Source of the DNA: Lachnospiraceae bacterium
Lineage (GTDB): Bacteria > Bacillota > Clostridia > Lachnospirales > Lachnospiraceae
NCBI GenBank assembly: GCA_017936885.1
Contig: JAGBEO010000008.1
Location: forward strand, 94,041-158,040
Length of the DNA: 64,000 nt
Direction of reading: 5' to 3'
The number at the start of each line of letters is the position of its first letter. The first letter of the stretch is position 1. The translations under genes were made by a program, and so were the position numbers. The notes under the pieces are model-generated. The model was given only the letters and a program-made list of their open reading frames with translations, was not told the origin of the DNA and did not search any database. Positions 16,456 through 25,421 of the stretch are shown here, in pieces.

Positions 16456-19400
16456 ATGTATCAAAAAGTTGACACCAGTTTAAATTTTGTTGACAGAGAG
16501 AAAGAAGTCTGCCAGTTCTGGAAAGAAAATGATATTTTCCAGAAGAGTATGGATTCTAGAAAGGATGGTCCGACCTACACATTCTATGACGGACCGCCGA
16601 CCGCCAACGGTAAGCCCCATATCGGTCACGTATTGACCCGTGTTATCAAGGATATGATCCCCAGATACCGTACCATGAAAGGCTATATGGTTCCCCGTAA
16701 GGCAGGTTGGGATACCCACGGTCTGCCGGTAGAGTTAGAGGTAGAGAAATTATTAGGTTTAGACGGTAAGGAACAGATCGAGGAATACGGTCTTGATCCT
16801 TTTATCAGCAAATGTAAAGAGTCTGTCTGGAAATACAAAGGCATGTGGGAGGATTTCTCCGGCACTGTCGGTTTCTGGGCTGATATGGATAATCCGTATG
16901 TCACATATCATGATGATTTTATCGAGTCCGAGTGGTGGGCACTCAAACAGATTTGGGACAAAGGATTATTATATAAGGGCTTCAAGATCGTACCTTACTG
17001 CCCGCGCTGCGGTACGCCCCTTTCATCCCACGAAGTGGCACAGGGCTATAAATTGGTAAAAGAGCGTTCTGCGGTAGTACGTTTTAAAGTTGTGGGAGAG
17101 GACGCTTATTTCCTGGCATGGACAACCACCCCATGGACGCTTCCTTCTAATGTGGCGCTCTGTGTAAACCCGAATGAGACTTATGTGAAAGTAAAGGCGG
17201 CTGACGGCTATACCTATTATATGGCAGAAGCGCTTCTTGACAATGTACTTGGCAAGCTTGCCGAAGAAGGCAAGCCCGCTTATGAAATTCTGGAAACCTA
17301 CGTGGGAACCGATTTAGAGTACAAAGAATATGAGCCTTTGTTTGCCTGTGCAGGAGAAACAGCAGCTAAACAGCATAAAAAGGGTCATTACGTAACCTGT
17401 GATAATTATGTAACAATGACAGACGGTACCGGTATCGTTCATATCGCTCCGGCGTTTGGTGAGGACGATGCGCAGGTAGGACGTAAATATGATCTGCCTT
17501 TCGTACAGTTTGTAAACGGCAAGGGCGAGATGACAGAGGAAACCCCTTATGCCGGCTTATTTGTGAAAAAAGCTGACCCGGAAGTATTGAAAGATCTGGA
17601 TAAAGAAGGCAAATTATTTGATGCGCCGAAATTCGAGCATGATTATCCGTTCTGCTGGAGATGTGACACACCGCTGATCTATTATGCGAGAGAGTCATGG
17701 TTTATCAAGATGACAGCGGTCCGTGATGATCTGGTGCGCAACAACAACACGGTCAACTGGATTCCTGAATCCATCGGAACCGGACGTTTCGGCAACTGGC
17801 TTGAGAATATTCAGGACTGGGGTATTTCCCGTAACCGTTACTGGGGTACACCACTCAACGTATGGGAATGTGAGGACTGTGGACATATGGAATCCATCGG
17901 TTCCCGTGAAGAGTTAGAGAAAATGAGCGGCAATCCGGCTGCGAAGACGGTAGAGTTGCACAGACCGTATATCGATGAAATTACATGTACCTGCCCGAAG
18001 TGCGGCAAGACCATGAAGCGTGTGCCGGAAGTAATCGACTGCTGGTTTGATTCCGGTGCAATGCCTTTTGCGCAGCATCACTATCCGTTTGAAAATAAAG
18101 AGTTATTTGAGCAGCAGTTCCCGGCACAGTTTATTTCCGAGGCAGTAGACCAGACCCGCGGATGGTTCTATTCTTTGATGGCAGAGTCCACGTTGCTGTT
18201 TAACAAAGCACCTTTTGAAAATGTTATTGTATTAGGTCATGTACAGGATGAAAACGGTCAGAAGATGTCCAAATCCAAGGGAAATGCGGTAGATCCGTTT
18301 GAAGCATTGGAGACTTACGGCGCAGACGCGATCCGCTGGTATTTCTACATCAACTCCGCACCGTGGCTGCCTAACAGATTCCATGGTAAGGCAGTACAGG
18401 AAGGACAGCGTAAATTCTTAGGTACTTTGTGGAACACCTATGCGTTCTTTGTTCTGTATGCAAACATTGATGATTTTGATGCAACGAAATATACATTAGA
18501 TTACGACAAACTTCCGGTTATGGATAAGTGGCTGTTGTCCAAGTTAAATACAGCGATCAAGGAAGTAGATGATAATTTAAATAATTACAGAATCCCCGAA
18601 GCTGCGAGAGTTCTGGACAACTTCGTGGATGAGATGAGTAACTGGTATGTCAGAAGAAGCCGTGAGCGTTTCTGGGCTAAGGGCATGGAGCAGGATAAGA
18701 TCAATGCTTATATGACACTGTATACCGCACTTGTTACCATTTCTAAATGTGCAGCGCCGATGGTTCCTTTCATGACAGAGGAAATTTATCGCAACTTAGT
18801 ATGCAGTATCGATGCAAATGCACCGGAAAGTATTCATTTATGTGATTTCCCGGTGGCAGATGAAAAGATGATCGACAAGAAGCTCGAAGAAGATATGGAA
18901 GAGGTTCTTAAGATTGTTGTGATGGGTCGTGCTGCTCGTAATACCGCCAATATCAAGAACCGTCAGCCGATCGGCATGATGTATGTGAAGGCGGCAAGCA
19001 AGCTGGGTGAGTTCTATCAGGAGATCATCGAAGATGAACTGAATGTGAAGAAGGTGGAATTCACTGACGATGTATCCGCTTTTACAAGTTACAGCTTTAA
19101 GCCGCAGCTTAAGACGGTAGGACCGAAGTATGGCAAGCAGCTTGGTGGAATTAAGAATTATCTGTCTTCCGTAGACGGAAGCGTAGCCATGGCGACTCTG
19201 AAAGCAGAAGGTGCGCTGAAATTCGATGTGGATGGCACAGAGGTTTCTTTGGCAGAAGAGGATCTGCTCATCGAGATGGCACAGAAGGATGGCTTCGTGG
19301 CAGAAGCAGATAATTATGTGACTGTAGTGCTTGACACGAACCTGACGGAAGAGCTGATTGAGGAAGGCTTCGTATATGAGGTGATCAGCAAGATTCAGAC

Positions 19401-19611
19401 CATGCGTAAGGAAGCGGATTTTGAGGTGATGGATCATATCAAAGTATCCTTATGTGGTAATGATAAGGTGGCAGATATTGTGGCGAAGAATGAAGCTGTT
19501 ATCTCCGGCAAAGTTTTAGCTGACAGCATCACTGCAGGAGAAATGCTGGCTGTTTCTAAGGAATGGAATGTCAATGGCGAGAAGGTAACGATCGGCATTG
19601 AGAAAGTATAG
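16456..19611 (+). CDS. ileS: Isoleucyl-tRNA synthetase
   Basis: Charges tRNA-Ile with isoleucine, 1051 residues. Class I motifs: HIGH at residues 55-58 in DGPPTANGKPHIGHV and KMSKS near residue 602. The CP1 editing domain is present (TGIVHIAPAFGEDD), and CPRCGTPLSSHE and CPKC/CRKC-like cysteines suggest metal sites. The PPTANGKPHIGH wording and the long C-terminal region without the terminal zinc finger of the E. coli type point to the eukaryote-like type 2 form. A strong AGAAAGGAG precedes the ATG. Expression is controlled by the T-box upstream. Confidence 0.96.
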   Translation: MYQKVDTSLNFVDREKEVCQFWKENDIFQKSMDSRKDGPTYTFYDGPPTANGKPHIGHVLTRVIKDMIPRYRTMKGYMVPRKAGWDTHGLPVELEVEKLLGLDGKEQIEEYGLDPFISKCKESVWKYKGMWEDFSGTVGFWADMDNPYVTYHDDFIESEWWALKQIWDKGLLYKGFKIVPYCPRCGTPLSSHEVAQGYKLVKERSAVVRFKVVGEDAYFLAWTTTPWTLPSNVALCVNPNETYVKVKAADGYTYYMAEALLDNVLGKLAEEGKPAYEILETYVGTDLEYKEYEPLFACAGETAAKQHKKGHYVTCDNYVTMTDGTGIVHIAPAFGEDDAQVGRKYDLPFVQFVNGKGEMTEETPYAGLFVKKADPEVLKDLDKEGKLFDAPKFEHDYPFCWRCDTPLIYYARESWFIKMTAVRDDLVRNNNTVNWIPESIGTGRFGNWLENIQDWGISRNRYWGTPLNVWECEDCGHMESIGSREELEKMSGNPAAKTVELHRPYIDEITCTCPKCGKTMKRVPEVIDCWFDSGAMPFAQHHYPFENKELFEQQFPAQFISEAVDQTRGWFYSLMAESTLLFNKAPFENVIVLGHVQDENGQKMSKSKGNAVDPFEALETYGADAIRWYFYINSAPWLPNRFHGKAVQEGQRKFLGTLWNTYAFFVLYANIDDFDATKYTLDYDKLPVMDKWLLSKLNTAIKEVDDNLNNYRIPEAARVLDNFVDEMSNWYVRRSRERFWAKGMEQDKINAYMTLYTALVTISKCAAPMVPFMTEEIYRNLVCSIDANAPESIHLCDFPVADEKMIDKKLEEDMEEVLKIVVMGRAARNTANIKNRQPIGMMYVKAASKLGEFYQEIIEDELNVKKVEFTDDVSAFTSYSFKPQLKTVGPKYGKQLGGIKNYLSSVDGSVAMATLKAEGALKFDVDGTEVSLAEEDLLIEMAQKDGFVAEADNYVTVVLDTNLTEELIEEGFVYEVISKIQTMRKEADFEVMDHIKVSLCGNDKVADIVAKNEAVISGKVLADSITAGEMLAVSKEWNVNGEKVTIGIEKV

Positions 19612-19658
19612 AAAGAGCAGAAGCGCTATAAAAAAACATATTTTGAGCACATTGCTTA

Positions 19659-19687
19659 TAGTCAAATGTGAAAATACAATATATAAT
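19659..19687 (+). promoter_or_regulatory. Candidate sigma-A promoter of glgP
   Basis: TATAAT at 19682-19687 with TAGTCA, a four-of-six match to the -35 consensus, 17 bp upstream. The leader to glgP is about 50 nt. Confidence 0.4.
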
Positions 19688-19743
19688 AGAGTGGAGTTTA
19701 TACAGACGTACGTAATACAAAGAGTAAATGAGGAGGCACACGA

Positions 19744-22242
19744 ATGGCAAAGAAAGCTGTAACAACAACCTTTGATACAGAACTATTCAAGAGAAGTGTT
19801 TTATATAATGTAAAGACACTTTACAGAAAAACACTTGAAGAAGCTACCGATCAGCAGATTTTTCAGGCGGTATCCTATGCAATTAAGGATGCAATCGTAG
19901 ATCAGTGGCTGACCACACAGAAGGAATATGACAAGCAGGATCCTAAGATGGTATATTATTTATCCATGGAATTCCTGATGGGCCGTGCCCTTGGCAATAA
20001 TATGATTAACTTACAGGCATACAAGGCAGTGGAGGAAGCTTTGGATGAGCTGGGAATTGATATTAATGTGGTAGAGGATCAGGAGCCGGATGCAGCGCTT
20101 GGTAACGGCGGTCTGGGCCGTCTGGCAGCTTGCTTTTTGGATTCCCTTGCAACACTGGGTTATGCGGCATATGGCTGCGGTATCCGTTATCGTTACGGTA
20201 TGTTCAAGCAGGAGATCAGAGACGGTTATCAGATCGAAGTGCCGGATAACTGGCTGAAAGACGGTAATCCCTTTGAACTTCGCAGACCTGAGTATACTAA
20301 GGAAGTCCGTTTCGGCGGTTACGTAAATGTGTACGTAGATGAGAACGGCAGAAGCAATTTCAGACAGGAAGGATATCAGGCCGTTAAGGCGATTCCGTAT
20401 GATCTTCCGGTTGTGGGATACGGCAACGGTATTGTCAACACACTGCGTATCTGGGATGCAGAGCCGGTGAACTGCTTCCAGTTGGATTCTTTTGATAAGG
20501 GTGATTACCAGAGAGCTGTAGAGCAGGAAAATCTGGCAAGAAACATTGTGGAAGTACTTTATCCTAACGATAACCACTATGCAGGAAAAGAACTTCGTTT
20601 GAAACAGCAGTATTTCTTTATTTCCGCATCTGTTCAGGAAGCAGTAGCGAAATATATGAGAAAGCATGATGATATCAGAAAATTCTATGAGAAGGTGACC
20701 TTCCAGTTAAATGATACCCATCCTACGGTAGCAATCGCAGAGCTGATGCGTATTCTCATGGATGAATATTATCTGACATGGGATGAGGCATGGGAAGTAA
20801 CGACTAAGACTTGTGCCTATACCAATCATACCATTATGGCAGAAGCATTAGAGAAATGGCCCATTGAGCTGTTCTCCAGACTGCTTCCCCGCGTATACCA
20901 GATTATAGAAGAGATTAACCGCAGATTTATCGCACGCATTGAGCAGATGTATCCAGGCAATCAGGAGAAGATCCGCAAGATGGCTATCATTTATGACGGA
21001 CAGGTTAAGATGGCACATCTGGCTATCGCAGCAGGCTATTCTGTCAATGGTGTGGCAAGATTACATACAGAGATCCTTAAGAATCAGGAGCTTAAGGACT
21101 TCTATGAGATGATGCCTGAGAAATTCAACAATAAGACCAACGGTATCACCCAGAGACGTTTCCTGTTACATGCCAATCCGCTGCTTGCTGACTGGGTAAC
21201 AGCACATGTGGGCAATGACTGGATTACCGATCTGCCGAAGATCAATAAGTTAAAAGTATATGCCGATGATGAAAAAGCACAGCAGGAGTTCATGAACATT
21301 AAGTATCAGAACAAGGTTCGTCTGGCTGAGTATATTTTAGAGCATAACGGTATTGAGGTAGACCCCCGTTCTATCTTCGATGTACAGGTTAAGAGATTAC
21401 ATGAGTATAAGCGTCAGTTGCTGAATATCTTACATGTTATGTATCTGTACAATGAGCTGAAAGAGCATCCGGACATGGATTTCTATCCGAGAACTTTCAT
21501 TTTCGGTGCAAAGGCTGCAGCCGGTTATAAGAATGCCAAGCTGACGATTAAGCTGATCAATGCCGTGGGAGATGTGGTAAATAATGATCCCGCTATTAAC
21601 GGCAAGATTAAGGTAGTCTTCATTGAGAACTACCGTGTATCAAACGCAGAGATTATCTTTGCCGCTGCCGATGTATCCGAGCAGATTTCCACTGCAAGTA
21701 AGGAAGCATCCGGTACCGGTAATATGAAGTTTATGTTAAACGGTGCTTTGACACTTGGTACGATGGACGGCGCCAATGTGGAGATCGTTGAAGAAGTAGG
21801 CGAAGAGAACGCCTTTATCTTCGGTCTCAGCTCTGATGAAGTTATCCGTTATGAGAATTACGGCGGTTATGATCCGACTGAGATTTTCAACAATGATCCT
21901 GATATCAGAAAGGTCTTGATGCAGTTGATTAACGGAACTTATGCGCCGAGTGACCCTGATTTGTTCAGACCGCTGTACAACTCTCTGTTAAATACACAGT
22001 GTACGGCTAAGGCTGATACTTACTTTATCTTGAAAGACTTCAAGTCCTATGCCGAGGCTCAGAAGAAAGTGGAGGCAGCCTACAGAGACGAGAAGGGCTG
22101 GGCTAAGAGTGCTATCCTTAATGTGGCCTGTGCCGGTAAGTTCACATCTGACAGAACGATTCAGGAGTACGTGGATGATATCTGGAAGCTTGACAAGGTG
22201 GTATTGCCTAAGAAAGCGCCGGAAGGTATTTTGAAGAAATAA
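19744..22242 (+). CDS. glgP: Glycogen/starch/alpha-glucan phosphorylase
   Basis: Releases glucose-1-phosphate from alpha-1,4-glucan ends with pyridoxal phosphate as cofactor; cytoplasmic. 832 residues, the full bacterial length. Landmarks: NNMINL and DAALGNGGLGRLAACFLDS in the N-terminal half, NDTHPTVAIAELMR, and the PLP region EASGTGNMKFMLNGALTLGT, whose lysine binds PLP. The start is the ATG after GAGGAGGCAC. It is a single gene here; no glycogen synthesis genes are nearby, although glycogen is a plausible store for sporulation. A weak hairpin follows. Confidence 0.96.
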   Translation: MAKKAVTTTFDTELFKRSVLYNVKTLYRKTLEEATDQQIFQAVSYAIKDAIVDQWLTTQKEYDKQDPKMVYYLSMEFLMGRALGNNMINLQAYKAVEEALDELGIDINVVEDQEPDAALGNGGLGRLAACFLDSLATLGYAAYGCGIRYRYGMFKQEIRDGYQIEVPDNWLKDGNPFELRRPEYTKEVRFGGYVNVYVDENGRSNFRQEGYQAVKAIPYDLPVVGYGNGIVNTLRIWDAEPVNCFQLDSFDKGDYQRAVEQENLARNIVEVLYPNDNHYAGKELRLKQQYFFISASVQEAVAKYMRKHDDIRKFYEKVTFQLNDTHPTVAIAELMRILMDEYYLTWDEAWEVTTKTCAYTNHTIMAEALEKWPIELFSRLLPRVYQIIEEINRRFIARIEQMYPGNQEKIRKMAIIYDGQVKMAHLAIAAGYSVNGVARLHTEILKNQELKDFYEMMPEKFNNKTNGITQRRFLLHANPLLADWVTAHVGNDWITDLPKINKLKVYADDEKAQQEFMNIKYQNKVRLAEYILEHNGIEVDPRSIFDVQVKRLHEYKRQLLNILHVMYLYNELKEHPDMDFYPRTFIFGAKAAAGYKNAKLTIKLINAVGDVVNNDPAINGKIKVVFIENYRVSNAEIIFAAADVSEQISTASKEASGTGNMKFMLNGALTLGTMDGANVEIVEEVGEENAFIFGLSSDEVIRYENYGGYDPTEIFNNDPDIRKVLMQLINGTYAPSDPDLFRPLYNSLLNTQCTAKADTYFILKDFKSYAEAQKKVEAAYRDEKGWAKSAILNVACAGKFTSDRTIQEYVDDIWKLDKVVLPKKAPEGILKK

Positions 22243-22294
22243 TTATATAATACAATTATGAAGATTATGATAGAGGACTGTTGCATTGGTTGAT

Positions 22295-22318
22295 AGGAGA
22301 CCGGCGGCGGTCCTTTAT
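22295..22318 (+). terminator. Possible terminator after glgP
   Basis: GACCG-GCGG-CGGTC stem (22299-22312), extended by AGG pairs with one bulge and followed by CTTTATTTT. It is a short stem but GC-rich. Confidence 0.4.
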
Positions 22319-22589
22319 TTTGATATGTTGAATGTCCGGTGGAGTATGTCATATTCTCTGTTGTTCAATATATCTGCATACCGTTTTCAGAATATAAGAG
22401 AAAAAATCATGGTATGGTTCTTTTATTAATTTGTGCGCCATGGGCACACTCTAACGGGGGAAAAGAGTAGATGCTGAAATAAGTCGTTTCTATGATTGGT
22501 AATGGCGTAGACAGGCTCAACGTGGTATGATAAGTGGGATGGCAGAAGCAGATATTTTCAATAGAAGTGACCGGACATAGATAGAAACA
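22319..22589. other. Intergenic region between glgP and the kinase-like gene
   Basis: No gene seen. The only marked structure is a near-perfect palindrome centred on CCATGG, TGTGC...GCACA at 22432-22448, which could be an operator. No convincing promoter was found. Confidence 0.35.
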
Positions 22590-23690
22590 ATGATATTTGA
22601 CGATAAAAACAAATGTTTACAATTGGCTGAGAAAATTTTGGCACATTATCAGAAGGGTTTAGGAACAGACTGCAAATTGCAGCTTTTGCAGTTGTCCGAG
22701 AATATTACGTATCTCGTGGAGCATACTGGAAATGCAGTCGAAATGCAAAACATAGAGCCGTGTGGAACAAGACAAAAGGCAGTCCTGCGTCTGAGCCGTC
22801 CCGGATATCATACGGAAGAGGAATTGCAGGCAGAGATAATGTGGATGATGAAGTTGCAGGAAGATTTCAAGGTGCAGGAGGAAAAACAAACGGTTTGCAC
22901 ATGCAGTTCGCAAAGCGGGGTTTGTTTCTGTATCCGACAGCCTTTGGCGGGAGATGACGGGCAGTATCTGTATACTGTGGAGGATGTATGCGGTCAGGTG
23001 TATTTTGGCACCATCTTTACGTATTTGTCAGGTGCGCCGTTGGAAGATATTTCTTTGCAGGAACAAGTCCTGTGGTTTGAGCGTCTGGGTGAAGTGACAG
23101 CAATGCTTCACAGACAGGTACAGGCTTGGCAAAGGGCATCCGGGCTTCCGCGATTTCACTGGAATTATGAGACCATGATTGGGAAAAAAGCCATCTGGGG
23201 AGATTGGAGAGAGGTATTCACAGGAGAGAAGGCTGTACGGTCAGGGCAAGGCGTGCCAGAGGTTTTAAATCGTGCAGACCTGATGATTCGCCGGAAATTA
23301 GAGACCTATGGAAGGACGGCAGACCGTTACGGTCTGATTCACGGAGACTTGCGCGGCGCCAACCTTCTGGTGGAAGGTGACAGTCTGAAAATCATAGACT
23401 TTGATGACAGCGGATTCGGCTGGTATATGCAGGATTTAGCAGCCTCTTTGAGTTTTATGGAAACAGAAGAAATGGTGACCGGACTGATTCGGGCATGGAT
23501 CGCTGGCTACCGGAAACAGGGCACATTAACGCAGGCGGATTTAGATATGATCCCTGCCTTCATTATGATGAGGCGGCTGCAGCTTCTGGCATGGGTGAAT
23601 AGCCGTACGAATGCAGCTTCTTCTATAGCGTACCGGGAGAAATTCGAGGAAGGTACATTGGAACTGGCTAAGCGGTATGTTGCTTCTTGA
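22590..23690 (+). CDS. APH-like phosphotransferase (choline/aminoglycoside kinase fold)
   Basis: Probable small-molecule kinase, 366 residues. The catalytic loop HGDLRGANLL (Brenner-type HGDxxxxN) and the metal-binding IIDFDDSGFG are clear, near residues 250-275, followed by a helical tail with DLAASLSFM. The N-terminal lobe is divergent and includes a cysteine-containing insertion (CTCSSQSGVCFC) of unknown use. The substrate is not predictable: homoserine, choline, methylthioribose, aminoglycoside and fructosamine kinases share this fold. The ribosome site before the ATG is poor, so an alternative start is possible. It stands alone, about 200 bp before hflX. Confidence 0.7.
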   Translation: MIFDDKNKCLQLAEKILAHYQKGLGTDCKLQLLQLSENITYLVEHTGNAVEMQNIEPCGTRQKAVLRLSRPGYHTEEELQAEIMWMMKLQEDFKVQEEKQTVCTCSSQSGVCFCIRQPLAGDDGQYLYTVEDVCGQVYFGTIFTYLSGAPLEDISLQEQVLWFERLGEVTAMLHRQVQAWQRASGLPRFHWNYETMIGKKAIWGDWREVFTGEKAVRSGQGVPEVLNRADLMIRRKLETYGRTADRYGLIHGDLRGANLLVEGDSLKIIDFDDSGFGWYMQDLAASLSFMETEEMVTGLIRAWIAGYRKQGTLTQADLDMIPAFIMMRRLQLLAWVNSRTNAASSIAYREKFEEGTLELAKRYVAS

Positions 23691-23891
23691 AAGCTTTTTT
23701 GATTGTGCAAAATTTGCGACAGAGTAGATGATCTCTTTGATTGTAGCCGGGAATTTGATTCCAACGCGTATCAAAGCGTTATACCGGAGAGTTTACCTGT
23801 CGGTTAATTCGGGGCGAACTTTGCAGGGAACAGTTCTGACATGGAAGATTTGTGTGAAAGCTTCATACAGTTGAGGAGGTATGGTTATATT

Positions 23892-25241
23892 ATGGAACGG
23901 GCATTATTAGTAGGTATCAATTTAAACGACGGAGAAGATTACGTAACCTCTTTGGAGGAATTGGGCGCTTTGGCGAGAGCCTGTGATATGGAAGTGGTGG
24001 CAACCATAGAGCAGACGCTTGAACAAGTGCATAAAGCATTTTATATCGGTACGGGTAAAGTAGAAGAAGTCAAAGAACTTGCTATTGAAACTGACACAGA
24101 CGTCATAATATTTGACAATTCCCTGTCGCCCATGCAGATACGAAATTTGCAGGAGCGTCTGGAGAAGCCCATTTTGGACAGAAGTACGCTGATTCTTGAT
24201 ATTTTCGCAAGCAGGGCAAGGTCCCGTGAGGCTAAACTGCAAGTGGAGGTGGCAAGATTGCAGTACATGCTGCCGCGTCTGGTAGGACTTCATGCGGCAT
24301 TGAGCCGTCAGGGCGGCGGCAGCGGTGCTATGAGCAATAAGGGTGCCGGTGAGAAGAAGCTTGAGTTGGACAGACGTGTTTTGGAGCATCGCTTGACAGA
24401 GCTGCGCAGGGAGTTAAAAGAGGTCAGTCAGGAACGTGAAACTCAGCGGAAACGCCGTGCGCAGTCAGGCATTCCCCGTGTTGCGCTGGTGGGCTATACC
24501 AATGCGGGCAAATCTACGTTATTGAATGCCATGTTAGATCTATACGGAAGCGATGAGGCGGACGTGGAAGAAAAGAAAGTCATGGAGAAAGACATGCTTT
24601 TTGCCACGTTAGATACCACGGTGCGCAAGGTTGCACCGGAGAATCATCACGCCTTTCTTCTGTCAGATACGGTAGGTTTTATTCACAAGCTGCCGCACAA
24701 TCTGGTGGAGGCTTTTCATTCTACGCTGGAAGAGGCACGGGAAGCGGATATTCTTCTGCAGGTAGTGGATTACAGTGACCCGCATTATAAGGAGCAGATC
24801 GCTGTGACCAATCAGACCTTAAAGGAACTGGGTGCCGACGGCATTCCCATGATCTATGTTTATAATAAGGCAGATAAAGTGTCGGCGGATGATATCCCTG
24901 CAGTCTCAGGCGGAAATCCGGGTAGAATCTGTGATCAGCCGGAGACGTGCGAAACAAGTGCTGTATACAAACTTCCGGCAGTCACGGAAAACAGCATCTA
25001 TCTGTCTGCCAAACGGCAGATCGGCATGGAAGCTTTGATCTGTCTGATTGAGAAAAAGTTGTCCGGCGGATATCAGGAATGCACGCTTCTGATTCCCTAC
25101 ACAGACGGCAGGGCGGTGTCTTATCTGAATGAACATGCTGTTGTTTACGAGACCGCATATCTGGAAGAAGGTGTGCAGATGAAGCTGAACTGCAGGAAGG
25201 AAGACTACAGGTATTATGAGAAGTATATAATCCGGGCTTAG
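23892..25241 (+). CDS. hflX: HflX ribosome-associated GTPase
   Basis: GTPase that binds the 50S subunit and helps rescue or split stalled or hibernating ribosomes. The start is at MERALLVG after GAGGAGGT; a longer frame from 23841 has no ribosome site. The N-terminal HflX domain has the glycine-rich RQGGGSGAMSNKGAGEKKLE linker. The G domain has G1 GYTNAGKST, G2 ATLDTTVRK, G3 DTVGFIHKLP and G4 NKAD. Between NKAD and the SAK motif there is an extra loop of about 35 residues with two cysteines, longer than usual. Confidence 0.93.
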   Translation: MERALLVGINLNDGEDYVTSLEELGALARACDMEVVATIEQTLEQVHKAFYIGTGKVEEVKELAIETDTDVIIFDNSLSPMQIRNLQERLEKPILDRSTLILDIFASRARSREAKLQVEVARLQYMLPRLVGLHAALSRQGGGSGAMSNKGAGEKKLELDRRVLEHRLTELRRELKEVSQERETQRKRRAQSGIPRVALVGYTNAGKSTLLNAMLDLYGSDEADVEEKKVMEKDMLFATLDTTVRKVAPENHHAFLLSDTVGFIHKLPHNLVEAFHSTLEEAREADILLQVVDYSDPHYKEQIAVTNQTLKELGADGIPMIYVYNKADKVSADDIPAVSGGNPGRICDQPETCETSAVYKLPAVTENSIYLSAKRQIGMEALICLIEKKLSGGYQECTLLIPYTDGRAVSYLNEHAVVYETAYLEEGVQMKLNCRKEDYRYYEKYIIRA

Positions 25242-25372
25242 TGAAATCCATAAGATAGTGATTTGTTTATTTGAAGCTACAAGTTTTCAAATTTCATTGC
25301 GCCCCCGCTTCTTATCCTATATAATTATAAATTAGGTGCAGTTATTAAGAATATTTTGCTGACCTATACAAT

Positions 25373-25401
25373 TTGAGGGATACAAGTATACGTACTATAA
25401 T
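25373..25401 (+). promoter_or_regulatory. Candidate sigma-A promoter of the hydratase
   Basis: TTGAGG at 25373, a 17-bp spacer and TATAAT at 25396-25401, but the leader would be only about 15 nt. A second candidate lies upstream: TTGCGC (25297) with TATAAT at 25320-25325, also 17 bp apart. Confidence 0.4.
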
Positions 25402-25421
25402 ATAAAACAGGAGGAGATATT

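Noticed and set aside
18838-19437. Long minus-strand reading frame inside ileS
   Set aside because: His/Cys-rich translation typical of the complement of a coding gene; no ribosome site, fully inside a certain gene.
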